A stretch of 64,000 nucleotides of DNA, from positions 101,590 to 165,589 of the forward strand of contig LLEY01000144.1 in NCBI GenBank assembly GCA_001414485.1, read 5' to 3'. This document shows positions 23,650 to 34,424 of this stretch, one piece after another (position 1 is the first letter of the stretch; the number at the start of each line of letters is the position of its first letter). Below the pieces are notes generated by a model. It worked only from the letters and a program-made list of their open reading frames with translations. It ran no database searches and had not been told where the DNA came from. Source of the stretch: Calycina herbarum. Its lineage: Eukaryota; Ascomycota; Leotiomycetes; Helotiales; Pezizellaceae. A program made the position numbers and the translations under genes.

Positions 23650-25208
23650 ATGCGTTTTTCAAGCCTACTCCTCGGAGCGGCAACCGTTGTGCCAGTTGTG
23701 CTAGCACAAACTTGGACCGACTGTAATCCTCTTAATACGACATGTCCGAATAACCCAGCGCTGGGCACAAATCACACCTTCATTTTCAACTCGAGCTCGG
23801 CCGTCACGGATACCTTCAACATTACGGCTGGAAAACTCAATTATACCGAACAAGGCACCCAATATGCGATCACGAAGCAGGGCGAATCGGCGACGGTTCA
23901 ATCGAATTGGCATATTATGTTCGGGTCAGTCTCGGTGACGATGAAAGCCGCGACTGGTGTTGGGATTATCTCCTCGATTGTGCTGCAGTCCTCGGATTTG
24001 GATGAGATTGATTGGGAGTTTATGGGAGGAAATGCTACGCATGCGGAGACCAACTACTTTGGCAAGGGAAATACGACTTCGTACGATCGCGCGGTTTACT
24101 ATCCTGTATCTTCCGATGTTCGAGCGAACTTCCACAACTATACAATTGTTTGGACAGCCGAAACTTTGGCTTGGATGATTGATGGAGTTACTGTTCGTGT
24201 TCTCAAGTATGATCAGGCATATGGAGGCAAGAATTACCCACAGACGCCCATGAATTTGAGAATGGGAATCTGGGCCGGTGGGGATACTACCAAGTTTCCT
24301 CAAGGTACTGTCGATTGGGCTGGAGGCGCGACGGATTTCTCGAAAGCTCCATTTTCCATGTTTGTACAACAGGCTGAGGTCAAGGACTATGGCAGCGGAA
24401 AGGAATACCAATGGACTGACAAGACCGGAGACTGGACGAGTATCAAAGCCATCGCGTAAGTTGTCTCTCTGTCTTTCCTCCAAGAGACATGCCTAACCTT
24501 CAATCCAGCGGAAACTCAACAGCAACCGAAACATTCAACAAATCCGAGACCCCTGATCTCACAATCTCAGAAAAATGGGCAGCCTTACCCCAGAACTCCA
24601 AGATTGCTGTGTACGCCGGTTCTGCAGGATTCGTGGGCGTCGCATTCGCCGCCTTTCTCTTTATCTTCTTACGACAGCGCAAAGCTGGTCGTATCGAACG
24701 CGAAATATACAATGCAAATATCGAGAAGGAGCGCGAAGAGAAATTCAAGGACCAAATGGAGTTGAAACAAAAGGGACAAGGCGGATGGAACGATCACGAT
24801 GTAGCAAGCCAAGGAGAAGATGCTCTTGGTGGATGGGGAGCTGCTCATGCTACGCCTGGTACTGCTGATCGTGGAAGTGACTTCCCGCTGCGAAGTGAGA
24901 ACGGAAGTCAGCCATCAACACTTTTGGGACAGGTTCCTCTGCGAGCCCACGAATGGAACGGAGGAAACCAAGGCGGGAAAATCCATGAAGCTGGTAATGC
25001 ACGTCAAGGTGCTTACAACGGATCCGAAAGTCCTGCTTTCCCTTTCCCAAGACAAGGCTCATCACATTCAAATGAACGTGGATTAATCGGTTCTGCACAT
25101 AGTGCTTATTCTGGTGGTCACGCCAGCCCGAACTTCAATAATAGTTTCCCTCTCGCTGGACAGGTACCACAACAAGGACCGATTAGAGGAGGTTACCAGA
25201 GGTTTTAA
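23650..25208 (+). CDS. GH16 Crh-type chitin-glucan transglycosylase with transmembrane anchor
   Basis: Crh proteins cross-link chitin to beta-1,3/1,6-glucan in the cell wall. Exons are 23650-24455 and 24509-25208; the intron is 53 bp, with acceptor CCAG, giving 501 residues. A signal peptide covers residues 1-19. The catalytic GH16 motif DEIDWEF is at about 118-124, with E119 as the expected nucleophile and E123 as acid/base. NWHIMFGSVSVTMKA upstream and GTVDWAGGATDF downstream are typical of Crh enzymes. There is no chitin-binding module. Instead of a GPI signal, residues of about 300-322 form a membrane segment followed by RQRKAGR and a 180-residue Gln/Gly-rich cytoplasmic tail. This anchor type is found in a subset of fungal Crh homologues. 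Confidence 0.87.
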
Positions 25209-25510
25209 TGGGATTCAAGGTCCAATTAATTTGTTTATATGCTTAGCTTCGATTGTTAATATATACCGGGAGTTTAGGTGTTGCTACATACAGAAATGGA
25301 CTGTATTTATGATCATGACATAGGAATTGTCTGGCGGGTCTTTGAGGTCTTTTCTTTTTTTCATACTGTGACAATAATACCGCCATACATTTGTAATGTG
25401 CTGGCTGGATTTGTATCTTGGGTTAGGGCTCGATAGTAATTCCATTGCAGCCTTGAAGCTTTGAGCTACTTACATCCTAAAAAACACTGCCCGTTGTTCT
25501 CCCCCTACTC
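25209..25510. other. Convergent 3' intergenic gap
   Basis: This is about 300 bp between the convergent GH16 and CutC-like genes. It holds AT-rich 3' untranslated sequence only. Confidence 0.5.
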
Positions 25511-26281
25511 TCACCTAACCCCCCCTCCCAAACCATCCAACACCCCCTTCAGCCCCCTAACCTCCTCCACAGTAACCATTTCCCCCTCCCCAAGCACCGC
25601 ACTACTATGCACCCACCTGGTCCCCGTCTCCCTAATCGCCGCCTCCACATTCCCTCGTCTCACACCACCTCCGATAATTACTTCCAATCCCCATTCCCTT
25701 CCTTTCTCAACCAACTCCCGTAACAACTCCCACCCTTCCTCTCCGGCTTTTGGTGCTCCACCTGAGGTTAGAAGGTATTTAAATCCTAGCCGGGTCAACA
25801 TGTCTAGCTGGGAGAGCATCATAGAGGGAGGGATGAGATCGAATGCTCGGTGGAATGTACATGGTAATGGCGACGCGACTTGAAGAAGGAGGTGGTTGGT
25901 CAGTACATCGATTTGATTCCTGTCTGATACGGCACCGAAGACGAATCCTGTGACTCCTCCTTGGGCTTTAAATTCGGCTATTGAGGAAAGCATGGCCTGA
26001 ACATCGGTTTCCGAGTAGACGAAAGAATTAGAGTGGGGTCGGATCATTATGTGGATTGGTGTTGAGGACAGAGGAGCTTGTGGTGATTGTGATTGTGATT
26101 GTGACTGTGATTGTAAGACTTCATTTTTGGATAAGAGGTCTCTTAGGGTTTTGAAATCGGATAGAGAGGGTGTGAGACCGCCTGAGGGGAGGGAGGTGCA
26201 GAGTTCGATTCTTGAGGCTCCGTTTTGGGCGGCGAGGAGGGCGGATTCGGGGCTGAAGGAGGCGATTTCTAGGTTGGCCAT
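25511..26281 (-). CDS. cutC: CutC-family copper homeostasis protein
   Basis: The gene encodes 256 residues starting at the Met of MANLEIASFSPESAL; an in-frame Met at 26383 would add a 34-residue, unconserved-looking extension. The family fold is a TIM barrel linked to copper homeostasis in bacteria and animals; the biochemical reaction is unclear. Diagnostic blocks are NGASRIELCTSLPSGGLTPS (about 20-39), IHIMIRPHSNSFVYS, TFHRAFDLIP, LLTSGGAPKAGEEG and LEVIIGGGVRRGNV. A SQSQSQSQSPQ insertion after the first block is encoded by a simple hexanucleotide repeat at 26082-26112, and probably lies in a surface loop. The gene is intronless and converges on the GH16 gene. Confidence 0.82.
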   Translation of the reverse strand: MANLEIASFSPESALLAAQNGASRIELCTSLPSGGLTPSLSDFKTLRDLLSKNEVLQSQSQSQSQSPQAPLSSTPIHIMIRPHSNSFVYSETDVQAMLSSIAEFKAQGGVTGFVFGAVSDRNQIDVLTNHLLLQVASPLPCTFHRAFDLIPPSMMLSQLDMLTRLGFKYLLTSGGAPKAGEEGWELLRELVEKGREWGLEVIIGGGVRRGNVEAAIRETGTRWVHSSAVLGEGEMVTVEEVRGLKGVLDGLGGGVR

Positions 26282-26775
26282 CTTGACTGGGGTACCTCGG
26301 AAGGTGGGTGGTTGGAAGGGAGCTTTGAAATAGGTATTGGGGTGGAGGGGTTGTTGACAGTGGAGATGCTTGAGGTAGGTCACGTTTTAGTTGAGGTGGA
26401 TCACGTGGAGATTTTCGAAGGAGGTACTGTGGACTTGGTGGTTCTCCTTTTTGGGAGGAGTACTGAGAGTATAATCTGGGAAAAGTGCCAGTCCTCGCTT
26501 GGCCAGCGCTAGTAGGGGTGGCTAGCGCTAAGGGTGGTAGCTAATCCTAATCGGGTACAGCCTCTAACCCTAACTTAAATTCCAGTATATCTAAAACCAC
26601 GCCTACCCCCTGCTCTATTCCCAACCCTAGCCCTTGCTCTAATAAATTACTTTTTTATATATATTAATAGAGCGCTCTCCAAAACATCTTTTATACTTAA
26701 AATTATTTAAATTACTTATAAACTACGTATATAATCGCTGTCTAAAGTAATATACTAATATATTTATATAAAAAG
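26282..26775. other. Intergenic, promoter side of the CutC gene
   Basis: The first 200 bp are G/T-rich promoter sequence. From about 26500 the sequence becomes AT-rich with CCTAACCCTA-like words and TAGCGCTAG palindromic bits, which marks the edge of the transposon-affected block. No gene is seen. Confidence 0.45.
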
Positions 26776-26872
26776 TGTGACGGCCCTCTACAAATACACC
26801 AAAAGAAGTGCTCGCAGAATGGTACCTGTATTCGAGGAAAACTAAACTAAAGAGAGAAGAGGAGAGTTGGTA

Positions 26873-28217
26873 CGAAAGGGGGTCGCAAGAAGTCATCGTC
26901 ACCCCATGTTTTCTGCCATTGTTAAGACATCTAAAATAGGTATAGTTTATATGCCACTTTAATGCTCTACTAATGAGTCTGTCTACCCTTCCGTAATCTA
27001 ACCTTTTCAAGCCTCTCTAGAAGAGAGTCTATATACTTATTAAAGTCCTCTACTGTAATTTCATTCTCCTAAATATCAAGAACTGTGTCTTAAAGGTCTT
27101 TTAAAGACTATCTACTATACGGTTTCCTATTTCGGAGCCTTTGTTTAAGATCTTCTATATATTCTCGATTGGATTTAAATCTGGGGAAGAAGGAGGCTAG
27201 TCGATAGAGTATATAAAGCATTCTACTCGTGCCTTATTATAGAGGCCTATATTCTTCTTTGTGTCCTTCTTCCTATGTACTCTACTCCTGTCCTTAACTA
27301 TAAAGTAGTCTTTGTCTGTATAAAATGCCCCTACATTCCGGCTATGTTTCTCCTTGCAAATGTCTCCTAGAAGCCCTCGTAAGATCTGGTCCTCGTACTT
27401 CTTCTGTGTAAAGCTCTTGCTTTCTCCTTCCGTTGATAGAAACATAAGCTTGCTCTTAAAGTTATATCCGATTACAGCTGTATAATATAAGGACGTCCGC
27501 CCACTTATAAACTTGAATTGTATATAGTCTAACCGACGTCGTTCTCCTCTTCTACGAAGGATCTTAAGTCGCTGGCGTATATTCGATTAAATCGTAGTCT
27601 TGTCGTAATAAAGGCCCTTTCGCTAGTACTCTTTTGGCCGGTCCTAATTCGTAATTGAGAAGGTGTATCGTTTTAGTTGCGTAGCTTTTGAGAGGAAGGG
27701 CTTGTAATCGGGTATATGGTAGTGATATCCGTGACGAGCAAAAGCAGCTAGAATTGTCTTATCAGAGGCCTTAATACCGTACTCTTTTGCAATCTCTTAG
27801 AGGGGCATTGCTCGCCAGGAAAAGTGGCCAGTCATCCACTTAATTATCTCCTCTACTTATGTATCTGATATAATCGGAGGTCTTCCAGTTCGTGTCTTCC
27901 TAGTTCGTCGATCTCCTGTGCTAATCCGCTCTCTTGCGGTCGTACGAGGAACCATAGCTAACTCAGCTGCGTAATTTTGTGAATGCCCCTCTTCAAGGTA
28001 AGCGCGAAACCGGGACCGCCGAGGGGTCTCATATTCTCGTCTAGTTGTACTTCTTTTAGGAGTGTAGGCCATGTTCGCTGTAAAGAGAGAAGGAGAGGAA
28101 CTGTAGGAGTTGTAAGAGTTATTGGTGTTGTAGGAGAAGGAAGGTGCTAGAACAGCACGGGATTATACTCACCGCCTTACAGGGGGGGTGACGATGACTT
28201 CTTGCGACCCCCTTTCG
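26873..28217 (-). mobile_element. Tc1/mariner-type DNA transposon, RIP-degraded
   Basis: The element is 1345 bp, bounded by TA dinucleotides at 26871-26872 and 28218-28219. It has perfect 33-bp terminal inverted repeats (26873-26905 and 28185-28217) starting CGAAAGGGGGTCGC. A TA target duplication and this length are diagnostic of Tc1/mariner. The interior is AT-enriched and carries a transposase relic on the minus strand. Confidence 0.9.
26960..28072 (-). pseudogene. Tc1/mariner transposase relic
   Basis: Reading the minus strand from 28072, a 71-residue N-terminal helix-turn-helix part (MAYTPKRSTTRREYETPRR..., TGRPPIISDT) is intact. In-frame TAA/TAG codons then interrupt recognisable transposase segments: EYGIKASDKTILAAFARHGY, YTAVIGYNFKSKLMFL, the DDE-domain block PPSSPDLNPIENI near 27190, and the C-terminal FNKYIDSLLERLEKVR near 27030. 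Most stops sit where CAA or CAG would fit, for example just after RAMPL, which is the signature of C-to-T mutation. It cannot encode a full protein. Confidence 0.82.
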
Positions 28218-28306
28218 TACGCTCTGTCTCTATTTATCTACACTAAGCGAGACTTCGGTAGAACCTCGGTCACGTGAGCCAGTCGTATGTGACTGGGACT
28301 GTCACA

Positions 28307-29242
28307 GTATATTACTACTTTATATTACCTATTAAGTAGTAGGTTTAGTAAGTTAAGCTATTTAATTATGTTATTAGAAAGTATTTATATTTCTTAAGTT
28401 AATTGAATAAAGTCTAGATTATTATAAAAGTAGAGAATATCAAGTACTCGTCTAAGTAACATCTATTTATTTTAACTACTCTAGACAGGTTAGACGACTT
28501 AAGTTATTTCAACAATTTATAACTATTGACTGTAGCGATTTCAGAGTATATCTAGCTATAATTGGCAAAAAAAGCATAGCAGAGCAACGTGAAAGTTCAT
28601 TTGTTTTACTACAGGGATAAAATGCTATAGATACTTCACAGGAGCTTCTTTTTGTTAAGGTAAGGCCAGACTTTGATTGAAATTACGTCTTCAACTAATC
28701 GGCTGGATTATTGGGTACAAAAAGCAGTTTGAAATTTGGGCTTTGAGCCCTGTCATTCTTCGAGGCAATCACTGTCTTTTCAAACTTATGTTGAGCATTA
28801 TATGGGAGAGATAGCTCGTCGCTCTGGGAGTTTCTACCAGGAAATTTCTAAATTATTAAAAGATAGTGTAGCAAGACATCTACAAGAATTAGTTGGTTTG
28901 TTCAAGCAGGGGTTATGACGTTCTTGTTAAGATGTGATAAATTCACAAATAATTGAAATAATATTGAAAGTGATATGCAAGAAAATGAATTCATTTTTTA
29001 CATTAACTGGGTGGGTAGGCAAGCGAGCTAAATGGTCGTGGCAAACTATGAATAAAGGAAATGGAGGAAAAACCAAGTGGTGGGGGCAATTTTTAACTTA
29101 CCAGTTAAATATCTTTCTAGTTAAATTAACTTACACCTTCCTCCCAACGTTCTTCACCCTTTACATCGTCTCAGTTCTCTCATCCTCCATCTCCTTTCCC
29201 TTTCCCTTCGCCTTTTCACTCTGTGTCCGTCGAATCTCTGGG
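28307..29242. other. AT-rich intergenic stretch beside the transposon
   Basis: 28307-28560 is very AT-rich and TA-dense, as expected of RIP-mutated repeat sequence. 28600-29240 has normal composition with a 60-codon open frame at 28736 that shows no recognisable motif. No gene is called. Confidence 0.45.
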
Positions 29243-30406
29243 TTACACCGCGCGGCACTTGGAGCCGTACCACTGAGGGATTGTGAGCGAAGGACGAATA
29301 CGTGGAGGGTTCTCAATCGTACTAGCTACGCTCTCTTTACTTGGCTGTCCTCTTAGATCTGGTACGAATGGTACGGGGGGAGTACGGGTCAACTTCTCCC
29401 GGTCTTGAAAGACACTGATTCCTCGTTCCGCGCGTGTAGCTTCAGGAGCTTGGGAATCTAGGGAAAGTCTTCCGGACATCCATTGGCCTGGTGGAATTGT
29501 CGTGTTGGAAGTTGAGCTTCGACGTGCAGGGGCTGTAGCAACGACTTCTTCTGTTGAGACGGGACTCACTGAGCGGCTGTCCCATTCGTTCGTGCTGGAA
29601 AGAGAGGTAACGGAGCCGTTTGCGTTCGCTAGACGCGAAGTCACAGACTGGCTCTCAACTTCTTCAACAGCACTTACCGTCGCTTCCGTGATCTGAGGGT
29701 TGTGTGCGTTCACGAAAGGCAGAGGTGAGGGTGATGCTGGGCGAGGGGTAACTGGTCCGTAACTCTCCAATAACTCCTTGAACGGTTTCGTGCGTGTGAC
29801 TTGCTCGATCTCCTTTACGGGGGGGCTTGCGGGTTCGTCTTCCTCCTCTTCGCCCGCGATGAATGTGCCGTCCTCTGCAGGTTCCTCGGGTGGAGTCGCC
29901 AATGGGGAACTCAGGTAAGTGAGCCACGTTTGCCCACCACTCCCGAGAGTCCCATTGGAATCTCGATACAAGTTAGCAGAGTTCGCAGTGGTAGCAGAGA
30001 GAGCGCCAGACATCGTGGGTGTGTTGGATGGTTGTCGGGGTAGTACCCCCAAATAACCTAGCATAGTGCCAGCCTCTAGGTCATCGTTTCCTCCTCTAGC
30101 AGGAAACTTACCCTTCCTGGCCTTTCTACGTCGAGCACTGAAGTAAACCCAGATTCCCCAAATTGCAACCCCAATAGGCACTAAAGTAAAAACATCCACG
30201 AAAGCACTTGTTAGGATTATTGAAACTCGAGACTCTTGCTGACTCATATCAGCTTTATCCCCAGTGGTTTCAATAAAATCCATAACCTCTTTGGTGAAAG
30301 TGTACACCGTTGAAGGTGTAGCTGTTGCTTTCACGGAAGTGGTAGTGGCGCGTTGAGAGTGGGCAGGCGCTTGCCGTGCCAAGATGGAGATAAAAGTTCT
30401 AGACAT
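29243..30406 (-). CDS. Hypothetical single-pass membrane protein with long Ser/Pro-rich tail
   Basis: This single-exon gene encodes 387 residues. The first 62 residues are Ser/Thr/Ala-rich with no strong signal peptide. One membrane segment spans about residues 63-88 (TSAFVDVFTLVPIGVAIWGIW), directly followed by the basic cluster SARRRKARKGK, which predicts a cytoplasmic C-terminal tail. That tail is Ser/Pro/Glu-rich and probably disordered. It has an acidic run (GEEEEDEPAS) and a VPFVPDLRGQPS block near the end. Many fungal proteins share this layout of a short exposed stalk, one membrane helix and a long disordered tail, but I do not recognise a family. It diverges from the plus-strand gene at 30952. 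Confidence 0.6.
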   Translation of the reverse strand: MSRTFISILARQAPAHSQRATTTSVKATATPSTVYTFTKEVMDFIETTGDKADMSQQESRVSIILTSAFVDVFTLVPIGVAIWGIWVYFSARRRKARKGKFPARGGNDDLEAGTMLGYLGVLPRQPSNTPTMSGALSATTANSANLYRDSNGTLGSGGQTWLTYLSSPLATPPEEPAEDGTFIAGEEEEDEPASPPVKEIEQVTRTKPFKELLESYGPVTPRPASPSPLPFVNAHNPQITEATVSAVEEVESQSVTSRLANANGSVTSLSSTNEWDSRSVSPVSTEEVVATAPARRSSTSNTTIPPGQWMSGRLSLDSQAPEATRAERGISVFQDREKLTRTPPVPFVPDLRGQPSKESVASTIENPPRIRPSLTIPQWYGSKCRAV

Positions 30407-30951
30407 CGTTCTACGAATGCTGTTCAGTGTGAATGACTCAAAAAAGTAAATGATGTGGTGTACCTACGATGTGTGAGACCTTGTGAGAATACTCGGGTGA
30501 TCTACTGAGAGGAAGAGGGAAAATGTCGACAATAATGCAAAGCGAAAATTTTATATAACACAATGCCATTGTTGCCAAAAATCTCTTTGTGCTTCAAGCA
30601 AATTCGAAAAAGACAAAAGCTTTGCTCGTCAGAGGTCTAGGAATTGTCTCTGATATAAAGGAAAAGGCAGAGCGATAAAGAAATGCCAAGTGTAAACAAT
30701 AGCCCCTCGCTGAGTCAAATCAGTCCCAGACAAAAGAATAATTTTGTTCTCGACGAGAAGAGTGTGAACAATGGAGAAATAAACAACTGACTGCCAGTAA
30801 TCATATTTATTAAATCCGTCTTCATATCCGAAGCCTCAACTCATCAGAACTTTTGCATAGGTCTTGTAGAAATTAAAGCCAGGACTTTATTTTTCTTCAA
30901 TAGACCTACACAAAATCTCCAACAAATAACACTAAAAACCCCTCAATTAAA
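30407..30951. other. Divergent promoter region
   Basis: The 545 bp between the divergent genes at 30406 and 30952 are A-rich near 30600-30950, with no special motif recognised. Confidence 0.45.
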
Positions 30952-31557
30952 ATGGCACCAATCTTTCAACGTTGCGGGCTTTCTGCTCCCAAAATTTCAA
31001 CCCTACGCCCGGTGGATTCTCTCAAAGCCAAGATTGAGATTGTCACGGAATATGAGCAGCTCGAGAAACAGAAGATAATCGAGAAATGGATTGAGGAAGT
31101 TGAAACCGAAGCAGTTTTTGGTGGCGAGATCAGACGAATCATGACTGCGCTCCCACGCTCTACCGTTCCTGTGCACCTCCTGGATCGCTTTGATGCGTAC
31201 CATGCGCGTCAAGTAGAGCTGCAAGAAGACTCGCTGCAAGAACCTAGCTATTACCAGCTCGAAACCAATTCCGATCGATGGTATGGTCACTTCAGTAAGA
31301 TTTATGCACGAAGAAAGGGGGGTCAAGACAGCGACGCATTGACCTTTTAAGCTCTTGTTAATTACTTCAAAAACGGACAAGGCATCTCTATTGAGGACTT
31401 CATTGAAGCTCAATACAAGGAGTGCAAAGATACCAGTAAACCAAATCAGAACCCAAGTCACTCATTGGAAGACTTAGAGGCCCAAACCAAGCAAACCTTG
31501 GAAGAGGAGAGAGAGTTGAAGGAATTCTACGTTCTCTATTTACCAAACTCTCTATAA
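30952..31557 (+). pseudogene. Hypothetical protein, possibly truncated by an in-frame TAA
   Basis: The ATG at 30952 opens a frame of 132 codons ending at TAA (31348-31350). The same frame then stays open for another 68 codons (ALVNYFKNGQGISIEDFIEAQ and onward) until TAA at 31555-31557, with coding-like composition (E, K and Q-rich helix). A single nonsense change in a gene of about 200 codons would explain this. The N-terminal part is mostly helical and charged (SLKAKIEIVTEYEQLEKQKI). I do not recognise the family. It lies at the edge of a transposon-rich AT-rich tract. A normal short protein of 132 residues remains possible. Confidence 0.4.
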
Positions 31558-31764
31558 GAAAAGCCCGTGACCAACCAAGAATCCGACGAGTTGCTTGATT
31601 AAGGGGACGAAAGAGGAATTTGGTAGGTAAACGTCTATTCTTCCAAGGAGGGATGTACGTCGGAGAACTAATTCAATGACTAGTTCATTTGAGCCCGAGT
31701 ATGGGGGTCACAGAAACCACTTAATTCGATAATAAAATTGCCATGTCGAGCATTCGCCTCAAGT

Positions 31765-32297
31765 CAGTGTTGTCAGTAGTAATAATTTCACGATAAAATA
31801 CTATAGTATTCTTAAATTTAATATCATCATAATATTTTGGTAGTATGTATTTATTTCTACTAATATACCAGAGTAATATCGTGATATTATATAGTATACT
31901 ATTTACTAACTCGTATACTTAAACCCCTACTTAAAACCTACCTTTTAAGCATAGTATATTATAGGTATGTATATAAAGCTCTTTATATTCTACTGGTTCT
32001 TCTTAATATATAACGCTTTATAATGCCAGGAACATAGTAGAAACATCAAAACCTTTATTCTTAGTATGTTTTATTTTTATATAAAAGGAAATACTTAAAA
32101 AGGATGAGGGTTTAGGATCACTTAACAGACTTAGGAATACCACGATATTATCATAATATCAACCAAAATACCAATAATATAAATAGTAATACTATCAGGT
32201 ACCGTAATATTTAAACAGTATAAATAGTAAGTATTGAAGTTGGTTCCAACGATATTCTCGTAGTAGTATGATATTCTCAATACTACTGACAACACTG
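31765..32297. mobile_element. hAT-type non-autonomous element (MITE), 533 bp
   Basis: The ends are perfect 17-bp inverted repeats CAGTGTTGTCAGTAGTA (31765-31781 and 32281-32297). They are flanked by a perfect 8-bp target duplication, CCTCAAGT, at 31757-31764 and 32298-32305. An 8-bp duplication plus a CAGTG start is diagnostic of the hAT superfamily. The interior is AT-rich, has no coding capacity, and has further symmetric bits such as ATATTATCATAATAT. It was probably moved by a transposase encoded elsewhere. Confidence 0.88.
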
Positions 32298-32305
32298 CCT
32301 CAAGT

Positions 32306-33231
32306 AGAGTCACAACCCGACAGTGCGACAACCTGACCACCACGGGCTCACTCCCTCCGGTATACTTCATTGACCAAGTATGGAATTGACCAAACTACTT
32401 CTAAGCCTAGTAATTCCAACTATTAAATTAAATTGTTCGAGAATATTTAGCTTACTTAAATAAAGTTCTAAAAAATTGAAAAGTACAGTACCATTTAACT
32501 AGTTAGCATGCCTAAATACTAGCTATTGAGAATGATCACGCAAGAAAATTTTACCTAATAAGATTCTTTACTAGAGCTTAAGGCTAAGTCCTCGATTTAT
32601 AGCGAAATCTAGCGTCTGTCGAGACATATTTGGGCAATAAAGCATGCCATCTATTTGCCTGCGGCAAAACTCCAACAATATATTTTATTTGTAGTCGCTT
32701 TCGGTCTGTGTCTTCGTACGGGAACTGTTTCCTCATGTGAAGGAGAAGGCTCGGCGATAGTTGAATCTCCCCCATTCGAGGATTATTTCTAAAGCCCACA
32801 TTGCTCGTGAGAGTTTACAGAAGAAGAGAAAAAAATTCTAGCAGGGTTTGCTCTTATCCAAAGCTTCGCTCTTGTATTGTCACAACTCTAAGCGAAGCCG
32901 CCATTTGTCGGCCGAAAGACCTCGCTCTTTTATAGTTGAAAAACAATCAATATGGAGCTGAGCTGCGACGCGATATTTCATTGATTCTTGCCAATTTTGA
33001 TTTTCTCTCTCTCATTTCTTCTATTGTGTATATAATGGCCACTGTCGTTTTTAACATGTTTTCCACCTTGGTCAACAATAGGTCGTCGATTTTCAAGGGC
33101 TCCATGTTGCTTTGCGCGTACTTCTATCACAACAGGAAATCCATTTGACGAAAAGTTTTGTTTCATTCTTCGATGTTTGCATTTTACTAGTATATGAGAA
33201 AAATTACAAGTGTTCTTGGGATCGTCTCTAA
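32306..33231. other. Gene-free spacer between two small transposons
   Basis: AT-rich sequence lies to about 32580, then ordinary composition. An open frame of 71 codons at 32584-32799 (minus) and others have no recognisable motif. No gene is called. Confidence 0.45.
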
Positions 33232-33239
33232 CGAACGTC

Positions 33240-33667
33240 CAGTGTGAGCACAAATTACTCAGGTACTCAAGTAGTATTCTGAGTCGTCTGAGTAGAGTCG
33301 AGTAGAGTTTAAGTAGCGACTCCTTTGAGTAGAGTAGAGTAGTTACTTAAGACTACTCAAGTAGTACTCAGAATAGTACTATAAACAGAATTTATAAGTA
33401 TATAAGTAAATAGTCGATATTTCTAGAAGTTTTATAAGTTAAAAACCTACTATTTAATTAATACCATTTTTCTAAGGCTATTTTTAAAGAAGTTAAGCAG
33501 TAAATAGTACTCGCTTAAGCTCCCGGCGCCACTAGCAGCGCCACCCCGATGCTGCTCCGAGCTCCGGCCCGTACTACTCAAAGTACTACTCAGAGTTACT
33601 CAGAGTAGTATGAGTAGAGTAGAGTAATAGTCACTACTCTACTCTACTCTACTCATTTCTCACACTG
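33240..33667. mobile_element. hAT-type non-autonomous element with GAGTA subterminal repeats, 428 bp
   Basis: The ends CAGTGTGAG (33240) and CTCACACTG (ending 33667) are inverted repeats. They are flanked by a perfect 8-bp duplication, CGAACGTC, at 33232-33239 and 33668-33675. Both subterminal regions are filled with GAGTA/GAGTAGAGTAG words in opposing orientation, typical of hAT transposase-binding repeats. The centre holds a GC-rich patch (about 33520-33570) inside AT-rich sequence. There is no coding capacity. Confidence 0.88.
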
Positions 33668-33675
33668 CGAACGTC

Positions 33676-34424
33676 TACCATGAATTTTGTTGCGGTATTT
33701 ATCTTTGGACATAGTGAGCTCATAACCTCAATTTCAAGTTGTGAGTAATTTACATCTCTCTCTTGGATTTCCTTACCCCTTTCATGGTGGGATATGAACT
33801 ATAGATTGAAGTGAGTCTCGTAATCTACCCGTGTGCTCACCCTGGACTTCTTTTCTAATTGAAGGTTTGCAATGAAATTCTTGGAGTCAAAAGACATTTC
33901 AGTCTAATCTCTCTATTAATGGTATCATTTTACCCACTTTCTTCCAATCCTCAATTTCAATACTCACCTACTATTTTGCTCAGAGATCACGTTTTTATCG
34001 CATCCCAAAATGGCTACTCGGTCGGGTATCGGATTTGTCACACTAAGTTTGGCCGTGCTTCCGCCTCACCAAAACTACTATATTCCACCCTTTTCAACAA
34101 TATATAACAAATTGGCTATAAACTCAAACTCGTTGAAAACTATATTAAAAGAAAGGTTTTTAATCAATATGTACTTCAGTAAGCGGGGATTAATTTATTT
34201 TACTACTAACAGGTAGTAATTGTAGTTCCTACGGGAAGCACTTTTTTCCGACCTAATTTTTGGTGTTCCTCGCTTGCAACTGTGACAAATCCAATACCGT
34301 AGTGCGGAGTGTCAGCACCTCAAGGTAACTGCTGCGCCAACTCCACCCTCTTCATGTCTTCCCTTCCCATATACATCAATTAGTCGTACTCCTCATCTAA
34401 AACAGCAATAATATATCCTAAGGA
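33676..34424. other. Promoter-side intergenic region of the Zn2Cys6 gene
   Basis: There is no supported gene. The first half is pyrimidine-rich, the last 200 bp are the likely leader of the regulator. Confidence 0.45.

Larger units (their letters stand above)
26776..28306. mobile_element. Older TG...CA element (solo LTR or MITE) split by a Tc1/mariner insertion
   Basis: The outer ends TGTGACGGCCC (26776) and GGGACTGTCACA (ending 28306) are imperfect inverted repeats. Removing the inner transposon (26873-28217) and one TA leaves about 184 bp. A solo LTR or a short inverted-repeat element would fit. I could not find matching target duplications (AAAAG versus GTATA), so the class is uncertain. 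Confidence 0.45.
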
